Source: Streptosporangiaceae bacterium
Lineage (GTDB): Bacteria; Actinomycetota; Actinomycetes; Streptosporangiales; Streptosporangiaceae
DNA length: 33,613 nucleotides
NCBI GenBank assembly: GCA_030038495.1
Contig: JASHOV010000143.1
Location: 1-33,613 of the forward strand
Direction: 5' to 3'
Below are positions 9,546 through 16,544 of this stretch, piece after piece. The notes under the pieces are model-generated. The model was not told the DNA's origin. It worked only from the letters and a program-made list of their open reading frames with translations, and searched no databases. The translations under genes and the position numbers were made by a program. The stretch's first letter is position 1, and every line of letters begins with the position of its first letter.

Positions 9546-10547
9546 TTAGCCGTCGGGGCTGGCCACCCGCTCGAGCACATCGATGAGCCGGGTCGTTGCG
9601 GCCGGGTCGGGCGGCTGGCCGTAGGTCATGGCGAATACGTGCCGCCGCGAGCCTGCGAGCGGCACCGTGGTGAGGCCGGGATGCCGGGCCGCCCGCAGGC
9701 AGAGGCCCGGCAGGGTCGTCACGCCGAGGCCGGCCGCGACCAGGGCCTGGACCGCGACGTAGTCGTCGGTGGTGAAGGCAATCTTCGGCGTGAACCCGGC
9801 CGCCTCGCACTGCCGCACCAGGTATTTGCGGCAGCGCTCGCAGCCGGCGATCCACCGGCTGTCGGCGTAGTCAGTCAGGTCAGGGTCGGCCGACCCGGTC
9901 GGCTCGGTCGACTCGGCCGCCACCGCAGCGGCAGCACCGTCGGCATCGGCCGCCCCGGTCGGCCCGGCCGCCCCGGCTGCCCCGCAGCCGCGCCCGTTGG
10001 CTCTTGTCACCATATGCACGGGCTCGTCCAGGATCAGGCGGCCCCTGGTGCCCTCCTCCGTCGGCGACGGCGGGGCCGCGTCCAGGCCCTCCTGGTAGTG
10101 CCGGAAGACCAGGGCCACGTCGACGTAGCCGGCCCGCAGCATCCGCAGCGCCTCCGGGGGCTCGGCCTCGCTCAGCCGCAGGTCCAGGCCGGGCGTCTCG
10201 GCCTCCAGCCGGGCGGCAGCAGCCGGGACCAGGGTGCCGAGGGCCGAAGGGAAGGCCGCGAGGCGCACCCGGCCCTCGCGCAGGCCGACATGGGCCGCCA
10301 GCTCGGCCTCGGCAGCGTCCAGGCGGCCGATGATCTCCTCGGCCCGCTCGGCCAGCATCCGGCCGGCCTCGGTGAGCCGCACACCGCGGCCGGCCCGCTC
10401 CAGCAGCCTGGCGCCGGTCTCGGCCTCCAGCCTGGCAATGTGGTGGCTGATGGACGGCTGGGCATAGTTCAGGGCTCGGGCTGCCGCGGTCACCGAGCCG
10501 TGCCTGGCGATCGCGACCAGCACCCGGAGCCTGGTCACGTCCAGCAT
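9546..10547 (-). CDS. LysR family transcriptional regulator
   Basis: MLDVTRLRVLVAIARHGSVTAAARALNYAQPSISHHIARLEAETGARLLERAGRGVRLTEAG is a canonical LysR HTH. I trimmed the ORF-track start (11279) to the ATG at 10547, which is in the same frame. Confidence 0.93.
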   Translation of the reverse strand: MLDVTRLRVLVAIARHGSVTAAARALNYAQPSISHHIARLEAETGARLLERAGRGVRLTEAGRMLAERAEEIIGRLDAAEAELAAHVGLREGRVRLAAFPSALGTLVPAAAARLEAETPGLDLRLSEAEPPEALRMLRAGYVDVALVFRHYQEGLDAAPPSPTEEGTRGRLILDEPVHMVTRANGRGCGAAGAAGPTGAADADGAAAAVAAESTEPTGSADPDLTDYADSRWIAGCERCRKYLVRQCEAAGFTPKIAFTTDDYVAVQALVAAGLGVTTLPGLCLRAARHPGLTTVPLAGSRRHVFAMTYGQPPDPAATTRLIDVLERVASPDG

Positions 10548-10679
10548 CCACCAACTATAGATCCGCGCGAAATAGGGCCTTCGAGCCATCGACCCAGACC
10601 CTGGTGAGGCCGTCGCTGCCGATATCCGCGCTGGTAGCCGCGGCGGGGGCGCGGCGCGCTGTCGGGCCGGGGCTGGCTG

Positions 10680-11591
10680 ATGCATTATGTGCGGATGAGG
10701 CGGAACGACAGGGTCTGGCGGCCGGCGCCCGGCTGGCCGGACACCCCGCCGGGCTGGGTGCCGCCGCCCGGCTGGCAGCCTCCTGCGGAGTGGCCGGCGG
10801 CTCCGGCCGACTGGGATTTCTGGCAGCCGTCGGAACCACGGGCCGCCGCGCCGCGGGTGCCGACGCCGATCGTTCCCGCCGAGCTGACCAGGGACAGCCT
10901 GGTGCGGGAGACCCGCCTGGTGATGATCGCGGCGCTTTTCCCGTGGATCGTCAGCGCGGTCATCGTCCTCGCGGTGCATCTGGACATCGACAACAGCCTG
11001 ACCCAGCTGCCGACCTTCACGCCGCACCAGCCGGCCTTGAACGTCGTGCTCGGGCTGCTCAGCTACATGCCGACGGCGGCGGTGGTGCCGCTGGTGCTGT
11101 TCCTGCTGACGCGGACCGGGCAGCCACCCTCGAGCCTCGGGCTGACTCGGATGAAATGGGCGGACTTCGGCACCGGGGTCGGGCTGGCCGCCGCGGCGTT
11201 CGGCTGCGAGCTGCTGATCGCGATCGCGTTCGCGCCGCTGGCGCACTCGCGGCTGCTCAACACGGCCAAGGTGCTGCACGTCCCGGCCTATTACGTGATC
11301 TTCGCCATCAGCATGTCACTGATCACGGCGGTGGCCGAGGAGGTGTGCGTCAACGGTTACCTGATCACCCGGCTCGACCAGCTCGGCTGGTCACCGACGA
11401 GCGCCTTCTGGCTCAGCCTGGCGCTGCGGACCTCGTACCACGTGTACTACGGCATCGGGATCGTGTTTACGCTGCCGTTCGGCTACTTCGTGACGCGCTC
11501 GTTCCAGAAGCACCGCAAGCTGAGCCGGCCGATCCTTGCCCACTTCCTCTTTGACACCACGGCCTTTCTCATCGCCATCCTGGTGCACTAG
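10680..11591 (+). CDS. CPBP family intramembrane metalloprotease (type II CAAX-like)
   Basis: N-terminal Pro/Trp repeats (PGWPDTPPGWVPPPGWQPP); motifs AVAEEVCVNGYLITRL, RTSYHVYYG and ILAHFLFDT fit the CPBP motif set. Start possibly ATG at 10695. Confidence 0.85.
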   Translation: MHYVRMRRNDRVWRPAPGWPDTPPGWVPPPGWQPPAEWPAAPADWDFWQPSEPRAAAPRVPTPIVPAELTRDSLVRETRLVMIAALFPWIVSAVIVLAVHLDIDNSLTQLPTFTPHQPALNVVLGLLSYMPTAAVVPLVLFLLTRTGQPPSSLGLTRMKWADFGTGVGLAAAAFGCELLIAIAFAPLAHSRLLNTAKVLHVPAYYVIFAISMSLITAVAEEVCVNGYLITRLDQLGWSPTSAFWLSLALRTSYHVYYGIGIVFTLPFGYFVTRSFQKHRKLSRPILAHFLFDTTAFLIAILVH

Positions 11592-12012
11592 CCGGCCGGC
11601 GAGCCGGTAAGGCGGGACCTGACCCGGTCGGCCCCTGGCACGCCGAGCTGGGTGTACAGTTCCTGGGCCTGCTCCCAGTGCTGGCGGGCCTGCTCGTCCT
11701 GCCCGGCCGCGTGGCAATTATCGGCGAGTTCGTGCCGGACGCGGCGAGCTGGCAGGCTTCGCACAGCGATTCGCCCAGGCTGCGCAGTGTCTTGACCTCG
11801 CTGTGCTGGTTGCCGGTGTGACGATGCAGTGCTAGTGCTCGAATGCCTGGTCGAAGGAGCCCAGCTCGGTCTCGGTGCCGGCGAGGTACACGAGCGTGCG
11901 GGCCGCCGATGCCATTCGGTGCGCCGGCTTCCGCGGTCAGATCGGCGGTCCTGCGGGCGGTGTCCAGCGCGTGGCCGGTGGGCGAGTAAGCCTTCTCTGC
12001 CGGAAAGTCTGC
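11588..12012 (-). pseudogene. Decayed TPR-containing regulator remnant (SARP/AfsR- or XRE-TPR-like C-terminus)
   Basis: Minus strand reads in different frames: ASAARTLVYLAGTETELGSFDQAFEH*, then ALALHRHTGNQHSEVKTLRSLGESLCEACQL, then RHELADNCHAAGQDEQARQHWEQAQELYTQLGVPGADRVRSRLTGSPAG*. These are consecutive TPR-like helices interrupted by frameshifts and a stop. Confidence 0.75.
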
Positions 12013-12144
12013 GGGTCAGAACACGTGGACTAGCACATTCCCTCCCGTTACATTGGCTCGCGGGTCGCGGCCGAGAGCCTGTACGCGGAATCTGAGATCA
12101 CGGGCATCGGCATCGGGTACCTTCCAGCAACCGGATGATCGGAT

Positions 12145-12891
12145 ATGGCGGAGAAATTCTATGCCGCGGCCTTTTGGGGCCCTCGTGCCGAAACGGCGCA
12201 GTCGTGTGCGGCCAGGCTGAGCCGGTTCCTGGTCAGCTTGGCGGATGCGGATCCGCTGCTTGCCTCGTGGTATCGGATAGCGCATAGTCGCGTTTCCTGC
12301 ATGACGCAGCCTGTACGTGTGCATCCGCAGGACCTTGAGGCACTATTGGCCGCCGGCCGGAACTGGCGGGACGATAACGGATCGGTGCTGCCGGAGCTTG
12401 GCTATTCGGCATGGATGTGGAACGGCAATGATGTAGAGGTTGGCCTCCGTGCTAGCTGCGGAATGTATTCGCAGAGACTCGCCAATTCAGTGGTAGTGAA
12501 CTTGCCGAAGGCCGAGGGCGCCGGCGCTGTGCTCTACCGTCCGACGGTGGCGCGAATCACGATGGCGGCACTGGTGGAGTGCTGGCAGCCGGATTGGGCA
12601 ACCCTCAGTAGCTATTCGTTGCGCCGTGCTCAGGACCCGCCGCCCGGCGCGCCCGTGGTGGGCTGGATGACCTATCTGGCAGCGGCGCGGCAAGTCGAGC
12701 CAGTTCAGTTGCCGGGTTGGGTAACTGCCGAGGCGTTGCCCGGCGGAACGCTGCTGACGGTGGCCGACGAGGTCTGGGATGTGACGGAGCGGGCGGTGGT
12801 GCGACTGCGCACGGCTCTGGGCGATTCGCTGTTCCCGCCGGCCGGATGCTTCGCCGTCGGCGGCGTGCCTGTGAGACCGCTGCCCTTCTGA
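12145..12891 (+). CDS. Imm52-like immunity protein (polymorphic toxin immunity family)
   Basis: 248 aa, MAEKFYAAAFWGPRAETAQSCAARLSRFLVSLADADPLLASWY resembles the Imm52 N-terminus. Family assignment is from memory of the motif, not a search. Confidence 0.6.
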   Translation: MAEKFYAAAFWGPRAETAQSCAARLSRFLVSLADADPLLASWYRIAHSRVSCMTQPVRVHPQDLEALLAAGRNWRDDNGSVLPELGYSAWMWNGNDVEVGLRASCGMYSQRLANSVVVNLPKAEGAGAVLYRPTVARITMAALVECWQPDWATLSSYSLRRAQDPPPGAPVVGWMTYLAAARQVEPVQLPGWVTAEALPGGTLLTVADEVWDVTERAVVRLRTALGDSLFPPAGCFAVGGVPVRPLPF

Positions 12892-12922
12892 AAACGTCGA
12901 GTTGTCACCGGTGCCAATGCCT

Positions 12923-12942
12923 GCACTGGGCCGAGGCAGTGC
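12923..12942. terminator. Possible bidirectional terminator hairpin between convergent genes
   Basis: GCACTG-ggccgagg-CAGTGC, 6-bp perfect stem in the 58-bp convergent gap; no U-tract. Confidence 0.25.
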
Positions 12943-12949
12943 GTCACTG

Positions 12950-13648
12950 TCATCGGCCCTTGTTCGTTGCGGCGCCTACCTTCCACTCAGCCTCGGCCCG
13001 TCGGTCAAGCAGAAGATCCACCACACGTTGCGGATCCATACCACTGGGATCAAGCCAGAGTCCGACGTGCGGGAGGCGATCGAGTCCTCGTTCGATGACC
13101 TCCTCAAACTCGTTGACCGGCCGGCCGTCGGCTGCGGCCTGGACCCGGCCGGCGAAAGTCGCGGCCTCGGGGTGATCTGAGTGGCCGTAGCGGTCCGCCA
13201 GGTACGCGGCTTCTTCTGGCAACCGGTCAACCCCGCGCTGCCGTAGCACCGCCACGGGCGGGCGGAGCACTATGAAGTTGACCGGCCGGCCGCTCAGGAT
13301 CTCGGTAAGCGACTCGAACCCTTCGTTGATGATCGCGTCGGTGACGATGGCCGTGATTCCGGCATCCGCGAACGCGGCGGCGACGAGGCACGCGGTACGG
13401 ATGCGCAGCGCATACTGAGCGCCCGCCTCGCCAGTCAGACGCCCGGTGCCGGGGTCGGTGTCGCTGGGCACCGGCCACCGGCAGCCCGACAGGATCAGCC
13501 GCTGCATCTCGTCGCCGTCGACGTGCGCGGCGAGCGGGAGCCGCTGCGCGAGCAGGCGGGCCGTCGTTGTCTTGCCAGCGCACGCGTTGCCGCAGATGAC
13601 CCAGATCATGGCGCCTGCTGCTGGCCGACTGGCCGGTTCGGAAGTCAT
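12950..13648 (-). CDS. AAA/P-loop kinase (zeta toxin / chloramphenicol phosphotransferase-like)
   Basis: MIWVICGNACAGKTTTARLLAQRLPLAAHVDGDEMQRLIL contains Walker A and a following acidic DGDE motif. Confidence 0.75.
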   Translation of the reverse strand: MTSEPASRPAAGAMIWVICGNACAGKTTTARLLAQRLPLAAHVDGDEMQRLILSGCRWPVPSDTDPGTGRLTGEAGAQYALRIRTACLVAAAFADAGITAIVTDAIINEGFESLTEILSGRPVNFIVLRPPVAVLRQRGVDRLPEEAAYLADRYGHSDHPEAATFAGRVQAAADGRPVNEFEEVIERGLDRLPHVGLWLDPSGMDPQRVVDLLLDRRAEAEWKVGAATNKGR

Positions 13649-13681
13649 CAGCCAAGTCTGGCCAGGCCGAGCAGAGGCGCG

Positions 13682-14707
13682 CTAGCCGCGGCCCTCCAGC
13701 AGCGGCGAGGCCGGGTCGCGGGCGGGCCGGGCCGGATCGGCCGCCTGCTGGCGCCGGCGCCAGGCGATCCCGGACAGCGCCTCGAGCACGACCCGGTTCG
13801 CCAGGTAGGCGGTGATTTCGGCATGGTCGTAGGGCGGCGCGACCTCGACGACGTCCATGCCGACCAGCGGCAGTTCCATCGCGATCCGGCGGACCGCGTC
13901 CAGCAGCTGGCGGCCGGTGAACCCACCGGGTTCCGGGGTGCCGGTGCCCGGTGCCATCCCCGGATCGACGACGTCCACGTCGACGGAGAGGAATACGCCC
14001 TCGCATTCGTCGGTCGCGATCGTGAACGCCTCGGAGAGGCATTCATCGAGGCCGCGCGCGACGATCTCGGCCATCTCGAAGCTCCGCATCCGCTGCTCCG
14101 CCATCCACGCCAGTGTCTCCGGCTCCGGCCAGTAGCCGCGCAGCCCCACCTGCAGGAATCGGTCGCCGCGGACGGCGCCGGACTCGATCAGCCTGCGCAT
14201 GGGCGTGCCGTGACCGTGCAGGGCGCCGAACTGGGTGTCGCCGGTGTCCGCGTGCGCATCGAAGTGGATCATGGATACCCGGCCCCAGCCGACGTGCCGG
14301 GCGACGCCGGTCGCGTCCGGCAGCGCGATCGTGTGGTCGCCGCCGAGTATCACCGGCATCGCGCCGCCGTGACAGGCCCGGTGGACTGCCTCCTCCAGGC
14401 GCCGGAGCGACTGCTCGGTGTCGCCGGACAGCATCTCCACATCGCCGGCGTCGCGCACCCCGAGCTCGACCAGCGGGTCGACGCCCAGCGCCAGGTGCGG
14501 CCGGGATGCGTCGTGCGGCAGGTAATCGGTGAACCTGATGGCCTGCGGGCCGAACCTGGCACCCGGCCGGTGGGATGTGCCGCCGTCGAACGGGGCTCCG
14601 ATGATCATGATATCGGTGCCGGCCCAGGACGCTGGGTCGGCCAGGTCGGCCCGTTCCACGCCCAGGAAGGTGGCGTCGGGGCCGTACATGCCGCCAAGTC
14701 TCGTCAC
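13682..14707 (-). CDS. speB: Agmatinase / arginase family ureohydrolase
   Basis: Metal-binding motifs GGDHTIALP, MIHFDAHADTGD and SVDVDVVDPGMAPGTGTPEPGG. Start either GTG 14707 or ATG 14689 in the long open frame. Confidence 0.93.
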   Translation of the reverse strand: MTRLGGMYGPDATFLGVERADLADPASWAGTDIMIIGAPFDGGTSHRPGARFGPQAIRFTDYLPHDASRPHLALGVDPLVELGVRDAGDVEMLSGDTEQSLRRLEEAVHRACHGGAMPVILGGDHTIALPDATGVARHVGWGRVSMIHFDAHADTGDTQFGALHGHGTPMRRLIESGAVRGDRFLQVGLRGYWPEPETLAWMAEQRMRSFEMAEIVARGLDECLSEAFTIATDECEGVFLSVDVDVVDPGMAPGTGTPEPGGFTGRQLLDAVRRIAMELPLVGMDVVEVAPPYDHAEITAYLANRVVLEALSGIAWRRRQQAADPARPARDPASPLLEGRG

Positions 14708-14791
14708 CAGGCTGACTCTACTGCGGCCCGACCAGTGTGAGATCGTGCCAGTGGAGCCACGGGAGCGACGAGAAGAGACAGGAGCCATCGG

Positions 14792-15691
14792 TTGACGCAG
14801 ATTGCCGGAGATGCACGGGCCACCGGGGACGCACAGGCCACCGGGGATCCACGGGTCACCGGGGATCCACGGGTCACCGGGTATGCATGGGCCGCCGGGG
14901 ATGAACGCCTGGGGATCATGGACCTGCTGGCTGCAGAAGGCCGGCGGATCGACCTGCCGGGCCTGTACAACCTGCGCGACCTGGGCGGGTATCCGGCAGC
15001 CGGCGGCCCGACCCCGTGGCGCACCCTGTTCCGGTCCGACGCCCTCCATCAGTTGAGCGGCGCGGGCATAGACCGCCTGTCGGCCCTTGGCCTGCGTACG
15101 ATCGTCGACCTCCGCACGCACGTCGAGGCTGAGATCGCGCCGAGCCCGCTCGACCAATTCAGCGCGCGGCACGCCCACGTTTCCATCCTCGGCGCCAACC
15201 TGCCGGCCTTGCCGCCGCGGCTCGAGGACGTCTATACCCACATAGTCGGGCAGTGCGGGACGGCCATCGCCGACGCGATCAGGCCCCTCTGCGCGGATCG
15301 CGCATTCCCGGCCCTGGTGCACTGCAGCGCGGGCAAGGACCGTACCGGCATCGTCATCGCGATGGTCCTGGCCGTGCTGGGCGTGCCCGACGACGTCATC
15401 GCGGCCGACTACGCTCTCAGCGGCGGCTACCTCGACCCGACGCAGACCGCGGCAATCGGCCAGCTGCGGGCGGGCACCGGACTAGGGGACGAGCTGACCG
15501 AGGAGCTGCTCAGCAGCCCGCCGCAGCTGATCCTGGACGTGCTGGCGTCCGCACGGGAACAGCACGGCTCGGTGTACGGCTACCTGCTCGCGCACGGCCT
15601 CAGCCCGGCGGACCTCGCGGCCCTGCGCACCGTGCTGGCCGGTCCTGGGCTGGCCGGCCCCGGCCTGGCCGGTCCCGGGCTGGCCGGCTAG
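14792..15691 (+). CDS. Tyrosine-protein phosphatase (DSP/Y_phosphatase3 family)
   Basis: LPGLYNLRDLGGYPA N-terminal signature and catalytic HCSAGKDRTGI (CX5R). TTG start with AGGAG upstream; ATG at about 14919 is an alternative start after the repeat tract. Confidence 0.9.
   Translation: MTQIAGDARATGDAQATGDPRVTGDPRVTGYAWAAGDERLGIMDLLAAEGRRIDLPGLYNLRDLGGYPAAGGPTPWRTLFRSDALHQLSGAGIDRLSALGLRTIVDLRTHVEAEIAPSPLDQFSARHAHVSILGANLPALPPRLEDVYTHIVGQCGTAIADAIRPLCADRAFPALVHCSAGKDRTGIVIAMVLAVLGVPDDVIAADYALSGGYLDPTQTAAIGQLRAGTGLGDELTEELLSSPPQLILDVLASAREQHGSVYGYLLAHGLSPADLAALRTVLAGPGLAGPGLAGPGLAG
14805..14894 (+). repeat. 18-bp tandem repeat, 5 units, in-frame (GDxRxT-like hexapeptide)
   Basis: CCGGAGATGCACGGGCCA / CCGGGGACGCACAGGCCA / CCGGGGATCCACGGGTCA (x2) / CCGGGTATGCATGGGCCG. 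Confidence 0.9.
15641..15685 (+). repeat. 15-bp tandem repeat, 3 units, encoding GPGLA at the phosphatase C-terminus
   Basis: GGTCCTGGGCTGGCC / GGCCCCGGCCTGGCC / GGTCCCGGGCTGGCC, followed directly by GGC TAG. Confidence 0.9.
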
Positions 15692-15710
15692 CCCGCCCGG
15701 ACGGCCGGAG

Positions 15711-16175
15711 GTGGCGCTGGACGAGCTCGACAAGCGAATCGTCGCGGCGCTCGTCGAGGATGCCAGGGCTACCTATGCGGAGGTAGGCGCCCTAATCGGG
15801 CTTTCCGCGCCGGCGGTCAAGCGGCGGGTGGACCGGCTGCGCGCATCCGGCGCGATCACCGGCTTCTCGGCCCGTGTCGACCCTTCGGCGCTGGGCTGGA
15901 CCACCGAGGCCTACGTCGAGCTGTTCTGCCGCGGCCGGACCTCGCCCGCCGATATCGCCGCGGCCGTGGGGAAGCACCCCGAGGTGACCAACGCCTGCAC
16001 GGTCACCGGCGAGGCGGATGCCCTGCTGCACATCCGGGCGGCCGACGTCAGGCACTTCGAGCAGGTGATGGAGCGGATCGGCGCCGAGCCCTTCGTCGTC
16101 CGGACACGAAGCGTCATCGTCCTGTCCCGGCTGGTGAACCGGCCGGACATCATCGTGCCAGGAACGGATGCCTAG
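15711..16175 (+). CDS. Lrp/AsnC family transcriptional regulator
   Basis: LDELDKRIVAALVEDARATYAEVGALIGLSAPAVKRRVDRLRASGAITGFSARVDPSALGW: AsnC-type HTH plus RAM-like domain. GTG start. Confidence 0.94.
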   Translation: MALDELDKRIVAALVEDARATYAEVGALIGLSAPAVKRRVDRLRASGAITGFSARVDPSALGWTTEAYVELFCRGRTSPADIAAAVGKHPEVTNACTVTGEADALLHIRAADVRHFEQVMERIGAEPFVVRTRSVIVLSRLVNRPDIIVPGTDA

Positions 16176-16285
16176 CGGCGGCCCTGTCGCGGGAGTTCGC
16201 CAGACCGGGGTGGATATCGTCGGCCTTCGCCGGGATCTGGCCCTCCCGGCGGTTCTGGCCAGCGGGATCGGCTAAAGTGTCGCCC

Positions 16286-16534
16286 ATGACGGAGCGTTAC
16301 GAGGATCCTCGGCCCGGCTCCGGCCGTTCCATGAGCACGGGCGAATTCCGGGCCACGCCGGACGTGTCGGCGAGCACGGCGCAGTTCCAGGCATTCGCGG
16401 AACGCGAAGCCGAGCCCGAGCGCCCGTGGGACATGGGCGTGCCCGGCCGGAGCGTGGCGAAGATGGCGACGCTTGTCGTAATCGTCGCCGTGGTCCTCGC
16501 CGCGATCGCGATCATCGTCGTGACTGTGGCCTAG
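16286..16534 (+). CDS. Small single-TM membrane protein of unknown function
   Basis: MTERYEDPRPGSGRSMSTGEFRATPDVSASTAQFQAFAEREAEPERPWDMGVPGRSVAKMATLVVIVAVVLAAIAIIVVTVA: hydrophilic N-terminus and C-terminal TM helix. Confidence 0.75.
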   Translation: MTERYEDPRPGSGRSMSTGEFRATPDVSASTAQFQAFAEREAEPERPWDMGVPGRSVAKMATLVVIVAVVLAAIAIIVVTVA

Positions 16535-16544
16535 CCGACCTTCG

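Noticed and set aside
13227-14042. 271-aa minus-strand ORF spanning the kinase/agmatinase junction
   Set aside because: Shadow frame of two well-supported genes.
14805-14894. Possible CRISPR-like array
   Set aside because: Contiguous short direct repeats without spacers, in coding frame; a minisatellite, not CRISPR.
14802-15056. Collagen-like plus-strand ORF (HGPPGTHRPPGIHGSPGIHGSPG)
   Set aside because: Out-of-frame reading of the 18-bp tandem repeat and the phosphatase gene; the phosphatase frame has the catalytic motif.
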